Source: Pseudomonas coleopterorum (GTDB taxonomy: Bacteria > Pseudomonadota > Gammaproteobacteria > Pseudomonadales > Pseudomonadaceae). Taken from it: a stretch of 64,000 nt of DNA. The notes beneath the pieces are model-generated. The model was not told the DNA's origin and ran no database searches. It saw only the letters and a program-made list of their open reading frames with translations. Where the stretch lies: the NCBI RefSeq assembly GCF_900105555.1, contig NZ_FNTZ01000001.1, positions 1,488,001 to 1,552,000 of the forward strand. Direction: 5' to 3'. Positions 54,606-63,897 of this stretch are shown in pieces. Numbering within the stretch: the stretch's first letter is position 1; each line of letters begins with the position of its first letter. Both the position numbers and the translations under genes were made by a program.

Positions 54606-55562
54606 TCAAGGGTCGGTCTTCAATCCACCGGGCTCGGTCCCTTCCATGCGGCGGAAATAGGTCGAGAGCAACGCACCGGAAATGTTGTGCCAGACACTGA
54701 ACAACGCGCTGGGCACCGCCGCCAGCGGCGAGAAATGCGCGCTGGCCAACGCGGCGCCCAGGCCCGAGTTCTGCATGCCCACTTCCAGCGCCAGCGACTT
54801 GCGCTGCGCCAGTGGCAACTTGAACACCTTGCCAGTGAAGTAACCCAGCAAAAAGCCGAAGCTGTTGTGCAGAATCACCACCGCCATGATCAGCAATCCC
54901 GACTCGGCGATGCGCGCCTGGCTGGCCGCGACCACCGCGCAGACGATCAGCACGATGCTGACCACCGACACCAGCGGCAGCACATCGACGGCCACCTGTA
55001 CCCGTGCGCCCAGCAGTTTCTGCGCGAGCACGCCGAGCACGATCGGCAGCATCACCAGTTGCAGGATCGACCAGAACATCTCCATGAACGAGACCGGCAA
55101 CCATGCCGAAGCCAGCAGCCAGATCAGCGCCGGGGTGAGCAACGGAGCGAGCAGGGTGGTCACCGCTGCAATTGCCACCGACAGGGCCAGGTCGCCCTTG
55201 GCCAGCCAGGTCATCACATTGGACGAGGTGCCGCTCGGGCAGCAGCCGACCAGAATCACCCCGACGGCGATTTCCGGCGGCAGGTGAAACGCCTGACACA
55301 GCAGCCAGGCGACCCCCGGCATGATCACGAAATGCGCCACCACACCCAGGGCCACGCGCCATGGATGGCGACCGACCTCGGCAAAATCGTCCAGCTTGAG
55401 GGTCAGCCCCATGCCGAACATGACCAGGCCCAACAGCGGCACGATCAACGGCTTGAGACCGATGAACCATTCAGGCGCCAGAAACGCCAGGACGGCGAAC
55501 AACAACACCCAATAGGCAAAGGTATTGCCGACAAAGCGACTCAAAGCGGCCAAGGCGCGCAT
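54606..55562 (-). CDS. Bile acid:sodium symporter (BASS) family transporter
   Basis: This is a 318-residue membrane protein with about ten helices. The motif GCCPSGTSSNVMTWLAKGD and the later EVGMQNSGLGAALASAHF are the paired crossover motifs of the BASS family, similar to PanS/YocS. It should move an organic acid with Na+; the solute is unknown. The stop lies 44 bp before the sugE riboswitch, on the same strand, but the riboswitch suggests sugE has its own control. Confidence 0.87.
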   Translation of the reverse strand: MRALAALSRFVGNTFAYWVLLFAVLAFLAPEWFIGLKPLIVPLLGLVMFGMGLTLKLDDFAEVGRHPWRVALGVVAHFVIMPGVAWLLCQAFHLPPEIAVGVILVGCCPSGTSSNVMTWLAKGDLALSVAIAAVTTLLAPLLTPALIWLLASAWLPVSFMEMFWSILQLVMLPIVLGVLAQKLLGARVQVAVDVLPLVSVVSIVLIVCAVVAASQARIAESGLLIMAVVILHNSFGFLLGYFTGKVFKLPLAQRKSLALEVGMQNSGLGAALASAHFSPLAAVPSALFSVWHNISGALLSTYFRRMEGTEPGGLKTDP

Positions 55563-55604
55563 GGTGTAGTTCCTTCTTATATAGATTCAACATGTCGGCC
55601 CCCT

Positions 55605-55630
55605 GTGGGAGCGGGCTCTGCCCGCGAAAG
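55605..55630 (+). repeat. Single GTGG-type REP element
   Basis: One unit of the same family as at 2338, starting GTGGGAGCGGG and ending CCCGCGAAAG, in the gap between rdgC and the BASS-family gene. The rest of that 156-bp gap shows nothing distinctive. Confidence 0.75.
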
Positions 55631-55718
55631 CCGCACTACGGTCCACCAGATACAACACAGCCCCCGGTTCCCGGCCAAACACCACTCCCACCTGCCGAGC
55701 CACAGCAGTTACTGCAGA

Positions 55719-56639
55719 TCAAATCCCCTGCGGCAGCTCTTCGCCACCCAAGGCCTCGAACAAGGCCGGCAGGAATTCGCCAAAGGTCAGCATCATCAAG
55801 GTGAAGCTGGCATCCAACTGCCCCAACGCTTCCTCGCCACCGTCTTCCTCGGCCTGGTCCTGCAGCAGTTCTTCGAACTTCAGACGCTTGACCACCATCT
55901 TGTCGTCGAGCACGAACGACAACTTGTCCTGCCAGGCCAGCGACAGCTGGGTGACCTGCTTGCCCGTGCTCAGATGCAGCTGGATTTCCTCGCTGGTCAG
56001 GTCCTGACGCTTGCAGCGCACGATGCCGCCGTCTTCATGGGTATCGCGCAGCTCGCATTCATCCAGCACATAGAAGTCGTCGGCGGCTTTCTGGGTCTTG
56101 ACCCACTCGGTCATGGTCGCGGTCGGCGCGATCTTCACGGTCAGCGGACGCACCGGCAGGGTACCGATCACTTCGCGCAGGGTCGACAGCAGGTCTTCGG
56201 CACGCTTGGGGCTGGCCGAGTTGACCAGGATCAACCCTTGCTTGGGCGCGATGGCGGCGAAGGTCGACGAGCGGCGGATGAAGGCGCGGGGCAGGAAGGC
56301 CTGGATGATCTCATCCTTGATCTGGTCGCGTTCCTTCTTGTAGACCTTGCGCATCTGCTCGGCCTCGATCTCCTCGACCTTTTCCTTGACCGCATCGCGC
56401 ACCACGCTACCCGGCAGGATGCGCTCTTCCTTGCGTGCCGCGATCAGCATGAAATCCTGGCTGACATGAACGAACGGCGCATCCTCACCCTTGCCGAACG
56501 GCGCGACGAAACCGTAGGTGGTCAGTTCCTGGCTGGCGCAGGGGCGTGCCGGTTTGCTGGCCAGTGCGGTTTCCAAAGCCTCGGCGTCGAAAGGGATATC
56601 CTGGGTAAGACGATAGACAAGCAGGTTTTTGAACCACAT
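55719..56639 (-). CDS. rdgC: Recombination-associated protein RdgC
   Basis: This is a 306-residue protein, read from the ATG at 56639 ([10 protein letters not shown] at the N-terminus, typical for RdgC); ATG 56651 would add four residues. RdgC forms a ring that binds double-stranded DNA and limits RecA-driven recombination. The length equals the family standard. It lies 161 bp before the tRNA operon on the other strand. Confidence 0.95.
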   Translation of the reverse strand: MWFKNLLVYRLTQDIPFDAEALETALASKPARPCASQELTTYGFVAPFGKGEDAPFVHVSQDFMLIAARKEERILPGSVVRDAVKEKVEEIEAEQMRKVYKKERDQIKDEIIQAFLPRAFIRRSSTFAAIAPKQGLILVNSASPKRAEDLLSTLREVIGTLPVRPLTVKIAPTATMTEWVKTQKAADDFYVLDECELRDTHEDGGIVRCKRQDLTSEEIQLHLSTGKQVTQLSLAWQDKLSFVLDDKMVVKRLKFEELLQDQAEEDGGEEALGQLDASFTLMMLTFGEFLPALFEALGGEELPQGI

Positions 56640-56749
56640 GGGGTGAAGCACTCCTCAACATTAGGGGGGCATTATTCTCCGTGTGCGGAGCTGACGCCAT
56701 CCCTGTGCTAAGTGTTTGGAAGCGCTCGAAAATTTTTTTGAAAAAGTGC

Positions 56750-56778
56750 TTGCCAGAGTTTGGGTCGCTCCGTAGAAT
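56750..56778 (+). promoter_or_regulatory. Sigma-70 promoter of the tRNA-Val/tRNA-Asp operon
   Basis: TTGCCA (56750-56755), a 17-nt spacer and TAGAAT (56773-56778). The -10 is followed by a GC-rich discriminator (GCGCGCC), typical of stringently controlled stable-RNA promoters. The upstream A/T-rich run at 56730-56745 resembles an UP element. Confidence 0.8.
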
Positions 56779-56800
56779 GCGCGCCACACCGAGAGACAAA

Positions 56801-56876
56801 GGGTGATTAGCTCAGCCGGGAGAGCATCTGCCTTACAAGCAGAGGGTCGGCGGTTCGATCCCGTCATCACCCACCA
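56801..56876 (+). tRNA. tRNA-Val (anticodon TAC)
   Basis: A 76-nt cloverleaf with GGGTGAT/ATCACCC acceptor stem, anticodon TAC at 56834-56836 between TCTGC and GCAGA stems, GGTTCGATCCC T arm, and encoded CCA. Confidence 0.96.
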
Positions 56877-56895
56877 ATCTCTCTCAGTGTTACGC

Positions 56896-56972
56896 GCAGC
56901 GGTAGTTCAGTCGGTTAGAATACCGGCCTGTCACGCCGGGGGTCGCGGGTTCGAGTCCCGTCCGCTGCGCCA
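56896..56972 (+). tRNA. tRNA-Asp (anticodon GTC)
   Basis: A 77-nt cloverleaf with GCAGCGG/CCGCTGC acceptor stem, anticodon GTC at 56930-56932, GGGTTCGAGTCCC T arm, discriminator G and encoded CCA. It is 19 nt after tRNA-Val and co-transcribed with it. Confidence 0.96.
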
Positions 56973-57015
56973 TTAATTCCGCTTCAGAGCCCTTGAACTC
57001 TCTGAAGCACAAGAG

Positions 57016-57040
57016 AAGCGACCTTCGGGTCGCTTTTTTT
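57016..57040 (+). terminator. Rho-independent terminator of the tRNA operon
   Basis: AAGCGACC, loop TTC, GGGTCGCTT and then a run of T to 57040. A second, smaller hairpin (CTTCAGAG with CTCTGAAG) lies between it and tRNA-Asp and may be a processing site. Confidence 0.92.
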
Positions 57041-57104
57041 GTGCCTGCGATTTCTTTCGCGTCCAGCTGCACCGCATTTATCCCGATACACCGCAAGCAT
57101 CGAT

Positions 57105-57320
57105 GACGCGGCTCGCGCCGCTGCTACAGGGTATGCGCAAGCCGCGTCCGGTCGCACCGCATTCATCCAGACACACCGCAAGCACCGATGACGCGGCTCG
57201 CGCCGCTGCTACAGGGTATGCGCAAGCCGCGTCCGGCCGCACCGCATTCATCCAGATACACCGCAAGCACCGATGACGCGGCTCGCGCCGCTGCTACAGG
57301 GTATGCGCAAGCCGCGTCCG
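57105..57320. repeat. Three tandem 85-bp repeats, each a REP pair with one truncated member
   Basis: Bottom-strand GTAG-type REPs start at 57105, 57190 and 57275, exactly 85 bp apart. Each is followed at once by a top-strand REP lacking the GCAGCGG part (GTATGCGCAAGCC in place of GTAGCAGCGGCGC), so the pair is deleted in the same way in all three. The linkers between units (ACCGCATTCATCCAGA) are nearly identical. The array lies in the 57041-57400 gap, with no gene visible. Confidence 0.88.
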
Positions 57321-57400
57321 GTCGCTCCGCAATCGATCAGGTACAGCGCAATCCGGATCCAGGTCCGTCGCGGTCAATCAGGCAAACACCATCAATTCGC

Positions 57401-57832
57401 TCAAGCCACCTTGCACTGACGGCACAGGTGCTTGCCGTTGGCAGTGCTCCAGCCCAGCTCGGCAATGCGGGCTTCCGCCGCCGGTTTCTGCGCCTTGGTG
57501 CCGAGCTTGGCATCCACCGCGAACTCGAAGTCGAGCACCTTGCCGCAGCTGTCGCAGTTGACCTTCCATTGATGGATCGCCAGCTCGCCGAACACCGGGC
57601 CGGTGGCCACGGCCACCCACTGGCCAGGCGGGTTGATCAGGTGACGGACCTTTTCCACCACCAAACGCATGGACAGGTCCCTGCTGCCCTTGAGAGTCAC
57701 CAGCAGGGTGTCACCGTTGTGGATCGAGCCGCCGTTGCCGGTGACCTGGTAGCGGCCGGGCATCAGCGCGCGGCACTCGATCAGGGTGTGCTGGGGGTTG
57801 AGCAAGCTGAAGCGGAAATCGTGTTCGACCAT
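57401..57832 (-). CDS. Conserved protein with C-terminal zinc ribbon, unknown function
   Basis: This 143-residue protein is read from the ATG at 57832, with GGAGG 4 nt before. The N-terminal 90 residues are predicted to be beta-rich and include RYQVTGNGGSIHNGDTLLV. The C-terminal part carries two cysteine pairs, CDSC (about residue 95) and CRQC near the end, a probable zinc ribbon. I do not recognise a function. It lies between the REP array and gacS, on the same strand as gacS, 50 bp after it. Confidence 0.7.
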   Translation of the reverse strand: MVEHDFRFSLLNPQHTLIECRALMPGRYQVTGNGGSIHNGDTLLVTLKGSRDLSMRLVVEKVRHLINPPGQWVAVATGPVFGELAIHQWKVNCDSCGKVLDFEFAVDAKLGTKAQKPAAEARIAELGWSTANGKHLCRQCKVA

Positions 57833-57882
57833 GGGTCCTCCAAATAGACGCGACATGCTAGCACGCCGGTCATGGCGCGGCC

Positions 57883-60636
57883 TCAGGCCATCGCCCGGGC
57901 CTGCTCCTCGAGCCGCACGATAGCCTCGTCCAGTTCGTCGAGCGCAGACAGGGCCGCCGGATCGTTCTGCTTGAGCAGCGTCTCACTGCGCAGGCACGCC
58001 GCGCGCAACTGCGGTACGCCGCAATAGCGGGTCGCACCGTGCAGCCGATGCACGCGCTCGATCATGGCATTCTGATCGGCGTTGATCCGCGCCAACTGGA
58101 TGGCTTCGCGATCGGCCTGCAGCGAGGCCAGCAGCATCGCCAGCATGTCGGCAGCCAGGTCGGCCTTGCCGGCCGCCAACCGCAGGCCTTCGGCGGCATC
58201 GAGCACCTGCAGGGTATTGGTATCCAACGGCTGCTCAGCCGTTTTGTCCAACGCCTGCGGGTTCAACGCCATCCCCGTCCATTTCAGCACGACCTGCGCC
58301 AACTGCCGCTCGCTGATGGGTTTGGTCAGGTAGTCATCCATGCCGCTCTGCAGCAAGGCGCGCTTTTCATTGGCCATGGCGTGGGCGGTCAGCGCCACGA
58401 TGGGCAGCGCGGCGCCGAGCTGGGCGCTCTCCCACACGCGAATGCGCTCGGTGGTTTCGCGGCCGTCCATTTCCGGCATCTGCACGTCCATCAGCACCAG
58501 GTCGAGCCCGCCTTCCTGTACCGCCTTGATCGCCGCCGCGCCGTTGTCCACGGCGCGCACTTCGGCACCCAGGTCTTCGAGCAGGGTCTGCACCAGCAGC
58601 AGGTTGGCCGGATTGTCATCCACGCACAGTACGCGCGGCGCTCGCTCACCACTGTTCTCGGGACTTTCGTAGCGCAACTGCTTGGGGTTGATCAGATCGG
58701 CCAGCGCGCGACGCAACCTGCGCGTGCAGCTGGGTTTGGCCTGCAGCTGGCGGTCGGCGTTGGGGACCGCGGCATGGAACAGGGCCTGCTCGGTGGTGGG
58801 GCACAGCACCAGCACCTGACAGCCGCTCTGTTCGATTTCGCGGATCTGCACGGCCAGGCGTTCCGGCGAAATCTCGTGAGCGGTGATGCCCAGCACCGCG
58901 AGGTCCAGCGGCTGGCCAGCCTGCCGCGCGGCATGGGTGGCCAGCACCAGCTTGTCCAGCGACTTGAAGTCGGTCACGTCCAGACCGCAGTCTTCGAGCT
59001 GGTGTTGCAAGGCCTGCCGCGCCAGCTCGTGGCCATCGACAATGGCGATGCGACGGCCAAGCAGGGGCGCAGACGGCAAGTCCTCGGCGTCGTCGCGAGC
59101 CTTGGGCAGGTTGAGGCTGATCCAGAACTCCGAACCCTCGCCCGGAGCACTGTCGACCCCGATCTCGCCACCCATCTGCTCGACCAGCCGCTTGGAGATC
59201 ACCAGCCCCAGACCCGTGCCGCCAGGCTGCCGCGACAGTGAGTTGTCGGCCTGGCTGAATGCCTGGAACAACGCCCGCACGTCCTGGCCGGACAGGCCGA
59301 TGCCGGTGTCCTGCACACTGATGCGCAACTGCACACCGTCTTCGCTCTCGTCTTCCATCATGGCGCGGGCGACGATCGTGCCCTCGCGGGTGAACTTGAT
59401 GGCGTTGCTCACCAGATTGGTCAGGATCTGCTTGAGCCGCAGCGGGTCGCCGATCAGCGACAGCGGCGTATCGCGATAGACCAGGCTGACCAGTTCGAGC
59501 TGCTTGGCATGGGCGGCCGGCGCCAGGATGGTCAGGGTGTCCTGGAGCAGATCGCGCAGGTTGAAGGGAATGTTGTCGAGCACCAGCTTGCCGGCCTCGA
59601 TCTTCGAGAAGTCGAGGATCTCGTTGATGATGCCCAGCAAACTGTCTGCGGATTTTTCGATGGTACCCAGGTAATCCAGCTGGCGCGGGGTCAACTCGCT
59701 TTTCTGCAGCAGATGAGTGAAGCCCAGAATGCCGTTCAGTGGCGTCCTGATCTCGTGGCTCATGTTGGCGAGGAATTCAGACTTGATCCGGCTCGCTTCC
59801 AGCGCTTCCTTGCGCGCCAGGTCCAGCTCGATATTCTGGATTTCGATGGTTTCCAGGTTCTGCCGGACGTCTTCGGTGGCCTGGTCGATGCTGTGCTGCA
59901 GTTCTTCCTGGGCGTCCTGCAGGGTTTCGGCCATGCGATTGATGCCAGCCGCGAGGGCGTCCATCTCGTGGCTGCCCATGGCCGGTACGCGACTTTCCAG
60001 GTTGCCGTCCTTGATTTGGGTCACGGTGTCCTTGATCTGCCGAATCGGCGCACTGATGCTGCGGCTCATGTGCGCCGCCAGCAACGCGGTGATGCTCAGA
60101 CCGGTCAGAATCAGCAGCAGGCTGGCGAACAGGCTGCGGTAACCACGCAGCAGGGTGCCATCGTGGGAAAGCTCCAGCTCGACCCAGCCCAGCAGGTGGT
60201 CGACCTCGGCAGGCACCTCGTCACTGGCCAGGTCGCGGTGGCGGCCGAACACCGGCATCAGGTAGCGCGTCGCATCGAAGCCACTGCGTTGCAGCGAGTG
60301 GGTGCTGTTACCGATGGGCACGGCGTTGAGCATCATGGGCCCGGCGTGGGCGAGCAGGGTCCGGTCTGCGCCCAGGAAGGTCACCGAGCGCACGTCGGTC
60401 AGCTCCAGGGATTGCGCAGCGATGCGTTCCAGCCGCTCGCGGTCCTTGGCCACCAGCGCCGGTGCCGCCAGCGGCGCCAGCTGTTCGGAGATCATGTCGC
60501 CGCGCTGCAGCAACTGGCGCTGCAGGTCGGACTGCTGCATCCAGGTGAAATAGCCGCCCAGAATCAGCGCCATGCAAGTGGCCGGCGTGAGCGCAAGTAA
60601 CAGCACGCGGCTTTTGATACCGAGTTTCTTCAACAC
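57883..60636 (-). CDS. gacS: Global regulatory hybrid sensor kinase GacS (BarA)
   Basis: This 917-residue inner-membrane tripartite kinase begins at a GTG at 60636 (MLKKLGIKSRVLLL), the known N-terminus of Pseudomonas GacS. Two membrane helices (about 10-32 and 168-190) flank a periplasmic domain, followed by HAMP, a HisKA domain with H294 in NMSHEIRTPLNG, an ATPase domain with DTGIG and GGTGLGLVIS, a receiver with D717 in VLMDVQMPEMDG, and an HPt domain with H863 in VHRLHGATRYC. The phosphorelay passes to GacA (not in the window), which drives the small RNAs that sequester RsmA/CsrA and so controls secondary metabolism, biofilm and virulence. Confidence 0.96.
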   Translation of the reverse strand: MLKKLGIKSRVLLLALTPATCMALILGGYFTWMQQSDLQRQLLQRGDMISEQLAPLAAPALVAKDRERLERIAAQSLELTDVRSVTFLGADRTLLAHAGPMMLNAVPIGNSTHSLQRSGFDATRYLMPVFGRHRDLASDEVPAEVDHLLGWVELELSHDGTLLRGYRSLFASLLLILTGLSITALLAAHMSRSISAPIRQIKDTVTQIKDGNLESRVPAMGSHEMDALAAGINRMAETLQDAQEELQHSIDQATEDVRQNLETIEIQNIELDLARKEALEASRIKSEFLANMSHEIRTPLNGILGFTHLLQKSELTPRQLDYLGTIEKSADSLLGIINEILDFSKIEAGKLVLDNIPFNLRDLLQDTLTILAPAAHAKQLELVSLVYRDTPLSLIGDPLRLKQILTNLVSNAIKFTREGTIVARAMMEDESEDGVQLRISVQDTGIGLSGQDVRALFQAFSQADNSLSRQPGGTGLGLVISKRLVEQMGGEIGVDSAPGEGSEFWISLNLPKARDDAEDLPSAPLLGRRIAIVDGHELARQALQHQLEDCGLDVTDFKSLDKLVLATHAARQAGQPLDLAVLGITAHEISPERLAVQIREIEQSGCQVLVLCPTTEQALFHAAVPNADRQLQAKPSCTRRLRRALADLINPKQLRYESPENSGERAPRVLCVDDNPANLLLVQTLLEDLGAEVRAVDNGAAAIKAVQEGGLDLVLMDVQMPEMDGRETTERIRVWESAQLGAALPIVALTAHAMANEKRALLQSGMDDYLTKPISERQLAQVVLKWTGMALNPQALDKTAEQPLDTNTLQVLDAAEGLRLAAGKADLAADMLAMLLASLQADREAIQLARINADQNAMIERVHRLHGATRYCGVPQLRAACLRSETLLKQNDPAALSALDELDEAIVRLEEQARAMA

Positions 60637-60835
60637 GCCGCAGGCGCCTTTCTGACTGAGCAATAGGGGGAAAATACAGGGGGGCGGGACGATGCGCCAG
60701 TCACGCGCACCGACGGCGGACCCGGGAGGGCAGTGCAACGCGGTCAGTGGGCGAACAGCGATCAGCAGAGGTTGCCTGCCGCGGCGCGATCTCCAATAAT
60801 CCGCACTTGAGAATGACACCCAATAGCAGGCGAAA

Positions 60836-61555
60836 ATGAATCCCGTCCAAGCAGGCGTCCATACCATCCTGGCCATCGAAGACGACCAGGTATTGGGCAG
60901 CTACGTTCATGAGCAGCTCGGGCGCTGCGGCTTTCAAGTGACCTGGTGCCAGAACGGCCGCGAAGGGCTGGCGCTGGCCGAGCGAAACCAGTTCGACGTG
61001 GTGCTGATGGACATCCTGCTGCCGGGCATGAACGGCCTGGATGTGCTGTACGCCCTGCGCCGCAGCTCGGCCACCCCGGTGATTCTGATGTCGGCGCTGG
61101 GCGCCGAAGCCGATCGCATCAGCGGCTTTCGTCGCGGTGCCGACGACTACCTGCCCAAGCCCTTCAGCATGGCCGAGCTGCAGGTGCGTGTGGAAGCCAT
61201 CCTGCGCCGGGTGGCCATGGAGCGTCTGCGCGTGCAGCCGCGAGAGGACGTGGCGCGACAGGGCGAGCTGCATTTCTGCGAGCGCAGTGCCGATGTGTCG
61301 GTCAACGGCCAGCCGGCGGGGCTGACGCCTAGCGAATACCGTCTGCTCGATACCCTGCACCGTCAGCGCGAGGAAGTGCTGAGCAAACCCTTCCTTTATC
61401 AGCATGTGCTGCAGCGCGGCTATTCGCAGCACGATCGCAGCCTGGACATGCATGTCAGCCAGATACGCCGCAAGCTCAAGGCGTTGGGCTACCAGCGCCA
61501 GCAACTGCGCACGGTGTGGGGCAAGGGCTACCTGTTCGGCGGCGGCGAGGCATGA
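60836..61555 (+). CDS. OmpR-family response regulator (PirR-like)
   Basis: This 239-residue protein has an N-terminal receiver with the acidic pair EDD, the phosphoacceptor aspartate in VVLMDILLPG and the lysine in YLPKPF, and a C-terminal winged helix of the OmpR/PhoB type (RSLDMHVSQIRRKLK). In P. aeruginosa the regulator beside gacS is pirR, tied to enterobactin uptake; the position suggests the same lineage. The stop overlaps the kinase gene as ATGA. Confidence 0.87.
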   Translation: MNPVQAGVHTILAIEDDQVLGSYVHEQLGRCGFQVTWCQNGREGLALAERNQFDVVLMDILLPGMNGLDVLYALRRSSATPVILMSALGAEADRISGFRRGADDYLPKPFSMAELQVRVEAILRRVAMERLRVQPREDVARQGELHFCERSADVSVNGQPAGLTPSEYRLLDTLHRQREEVLSKPFLYQHVLQRGYSQHDRSLDMHVSQIRRKLKALGYQRQQLRTVWGKGYLFGGGEA

Positions 61556-62913
61556 AGCTGCCCCATCGCCATTCGGTGTTCTGGAAGCTGTCGATACTGC
61601 TGGTCGCGTTCTGCCTGCTGATGATCTGGCTGAGCTGGTACTGGGGCCAGTACCTGCAGGAGCGCAACGCCTACCTGAGCGCCGACGCACGGCATGCCTT
61701 GCGCCAGTACGCGGCAGCGGCCGAGCAGGCCCATGGGCAAGGTGGACGAGCGGGGGTCGATGCCTGGCTTGCGCGGATGTCGGCGAGCGAGCCTGGTTTC
61801 ATCGCCGTGGTGGGGTCTGATCTCACTTCCTTGAGCAGTCGACCACTGGACGCTGTACAACAGCAGCGCCTGACGTTCCTGCGCCATCTGGAGATGCCCA
61901 TGAGTCGCCGTTCGCGGGGCGCGCCCTGGATGCAGATCCCCTTTATCGAGCATCCGGAGCAGGGGAGTCTGGTAATGGCCCTGCCGGAGCGCTTCACACC
62001 CGGTCGGCACGCCTGGTTATGGGCGTTGCTCACCAACGCGCTGGTTCCCGGCGTGTTCACCCTGTTGTTGTGCGTCGGGCTCTACCGCATGCTCATCGTG
62101 CCGCTGAACCAGTTGCGCGAGCAGGCCAACGCCTGGCGTGCCGATCAGCTCAACGCCCGCCTGAGCGCGAACACCACTGCCCGCAGCGATGAGCTCGGTG
62201 AGCTGGGGCGCGCCTTCGACCACATGGCCGAGCGGCTGCAAGGCACCGTTGCCCTGCAGCAGCAGATCCTGCGGGACCTGTCCCACGAGCTGCGCACACC
62301 CTTGAGCCGCCTGCGCGTGGCCTGTGAAGGTGAACTCGACGAGCAGCGCCTGCGCGAACGGCTGAGTCGCGAGATCGACGGCATGCAGCAGCTGGTCGAA
62401 GATACCCTGCAACTGGCCTGGCTGGATGCCGAGCGCGCGCCGCTGGCCAGCGAAGCGATCCAGGTGCAGGCGCTGTGGGACATGCTGGCGGAGAATGCCT
62501 GCTTCGAAAGCCAGTGGCCGGCCCGCCAACTGCACTGCGAAGTCGACGCCGATTGCTGGGTTCAGGGCAATCTCGACAGCCTGGCCCAGGCGCTGGAAAA
62601 CCTCTTGCGCAATGCCATTCGTCACTCGCCCAGCGCCGGTCGCGTGACCTTGAGTGGTCAGCGTGATGGCGATCACTGGCTGTTGTGGCTGGAAGACGAG
62701 GGCGGGGGTGTCGCCGAGGCCGACCTGCAGAGAATCTTCGATCCCTTCACGCGCCTCGACGGATCGCGGCCCGGCGACGGGGGGTTCGGCCTCGGGCTGA
62801 GCATTGCGCGCAATGCCCTGACCCGCCAGGGCGGTGCATTGTGGGCACAGAATACCGCGCGTGGCCTGCGGCTGAACATGCGCTTGCCCGCTGCTTATGC
62901 TTTCACGCTATAA
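61552..62913 (+). CDS. Sensor histidine kinase (PirS-like)
   Basis: This 453-residue kinase is read from the ATG at 61552, overlapping the response-regulator stop by 4 nt. Helices at about 12-32 and 167-188 flank a periplasmic domain of about 130 residues. HAMP, a HisKA box (DLSHELRTPLSRLR) and an ATPase domain follow, with N box ENLLRNAIRHSP and G boxes DEGGGVAE and GGFGLGLSIA. In P. aeruginosa pirS is followed by the receptor gene pirA before cysM; here cysM follows directly, so the original output target is missing from this place. Confidence 0.87.
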   Translation: MKLPHRHSVFWKLSILLVAFCLLMIWLSWYWGQYLQERNAYLSADARHALRQYAAAAEQAHGQGGRAGVDAWLARMSASEPGFIAVVGSDLTSLSSRPLDAVQQQRLTFLRHLEMPMSRRSRGAPWMQIPFIEHPEQGSLVMALPERFTPGRHAWLWALLTNALVPGVFTLLLCVGLYRMLIVPLNQLREQANAWRADQLNARLSANTTARSDELGELGRAFDHMAERLQGTVALQQQILRDLSHELRTPLSRLRVACEGELDEQRLRERLSREIDGMQQLVEDTLQLAWLDAERAPLASEAIQVQALWDMLAENACFESQWPARQLHCEVDADCWVQGNLDSLAQALENLLRNAIRHSPSAGRVTLSGQRDGDHWLLWLEDEGGGVAEADLQRIFDPFTRLDGSRPGDGGFGLGLSIARNALTRQGGALWAQNTARGLRLNMRLPAAYAFTL

Positions 62914-62994
62914 GGTGCGCACTTTGCGTGATATGGGTATCCAGCGTTTGCCGGTATGATAGGCGACCCCCGCAGTCCGGATTGCGAATACGCC

Positions 62995-63897
62995 ATGACC
63001 CCGCAGTACCTAACGATCGCCGACTGCGTCGGCAACACGCCGCTGGTGCGCCTGCAGCGCCTGGCCGGTGAGACCAGCAACACCTTGCTGCTCAAGCTGG
63101 AAGGCAACAACCCGGCCGGTTCCGTGAAGGACCGCCCGGCGCTGTCGATGATCAGCCGCGCCGAAGAGCGTGGGCAGATCCAGCCCGGCGACACCCTGAT
63201 CGAAGCGACCTCCGGCAATACCGGCATCGCGCTGGCCATGGCCGCGGCGATCAAGGGCTACAAGATGATCCTGATCATGCCCGACAACTCCACGGCCGAA
63301 CGCAAGGCCGCGATGACCGCCTATGGCGCCGAGCTGATCCTGGTCACCCGCGAGCAAGGCATGGAAGGCGCGCGCGACCTGGCCGAACGCATGCAGAGCG
63401 AAGGGCGCGGCAAGCTCCTCGACCAGTTCGCCAACGGCGACAACCCCGAGGCGCACTATCGCAGCACCGGCCCCGAGATCTGGCAGCAGACCGCAGGCAC
63501 CGTGACCCATTTCGTCAGTTCCATGGGCACCACCGGCACCATCATGGGCACCTCGCGCTATCTCAAGGAGCAGAACCCTGCGGTGCAGATCGTCGGCCTG
63601 CAACCCATGGAAGGCGCTGCCATTCCAGGTATCCGCCGTTGGCCGGAACAGTACCTGCCGCGCATCTATCAGGCCGACCGGGTCGACCGGATCATCGACA
63701 TGGCGCAACAGGAAGCCGAGGACATGACCCGCCGCCTGGCCCGTGAAGAAGGCATCTTCTGTGGCGTGTCTTCCGGTGGCGCCGTGGCCGGCATGCTGCG
63801 CCTGTCGCGGGAAGTGAGCAATGCGGTCATCGTCGCGATCATCTGCGATCGCGGTGATCGCTACCTGTCCAGCGGCATCTTCGACGCACCCAACTGA
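62995..63897 (+). CDS. cysM: Cysteine synthase B (O-acetylserine sulfhydrylase)
   Basis: This 300-residue fold-type-II PLP enzyme is read from the ATG at 62995; an upstream in-frame ATG at 62956 would add 13 non-homologous residues. The PLP lysine is K45 in AGSVKDRPA, the cofactor phosphate loop is SGNTGIA, and the C-terminal serine region reads CGVSSGG. It makes cysteine from O-acetylserine and sulfide or thiosulfate. The stop overlaps the next start (TGATG). Confidence 0.95.
   Translation: MTPQYLTIADCVGNTPLVRLQRLAGETSNTLLLKLEGNNPAGSVKDRPALSMISRAEERGQIQPGDTLIEATSGNTGIALAMAAAIKGYKMILIMPDNSTAERKAAMTAYGAELILVTREQGMEGARDLAERMQSEGRGKLLDQFANGDNPEAHYRSTGPEIWQQTAGTVTHFVSSMGTTGTIMGTSRYLKEQNPAVQIVGLQPMEGAAIPGIRRWPEQYLPRIYQADRVDRIIDMAQQEAEDMTRRLAREEGIFCGVSSGGAVAGMLRLSREVSNAVIVAIICDRGDRYLSSGIFDAPN

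Noticed and set aside
54525..56711. 728-codon frame across the BASS gene and rdgC
   Set aside because: Antisense to both genes and to the riboswitch; low-complexity Q/H/R-rich product.
56801..57040. tRNA-associated integration site for a genomic island
   Set aside because: Both tRNAs are intact, are followed by their own terminator, and no integrase or duplicated tRNA 3' end is seen nearby.
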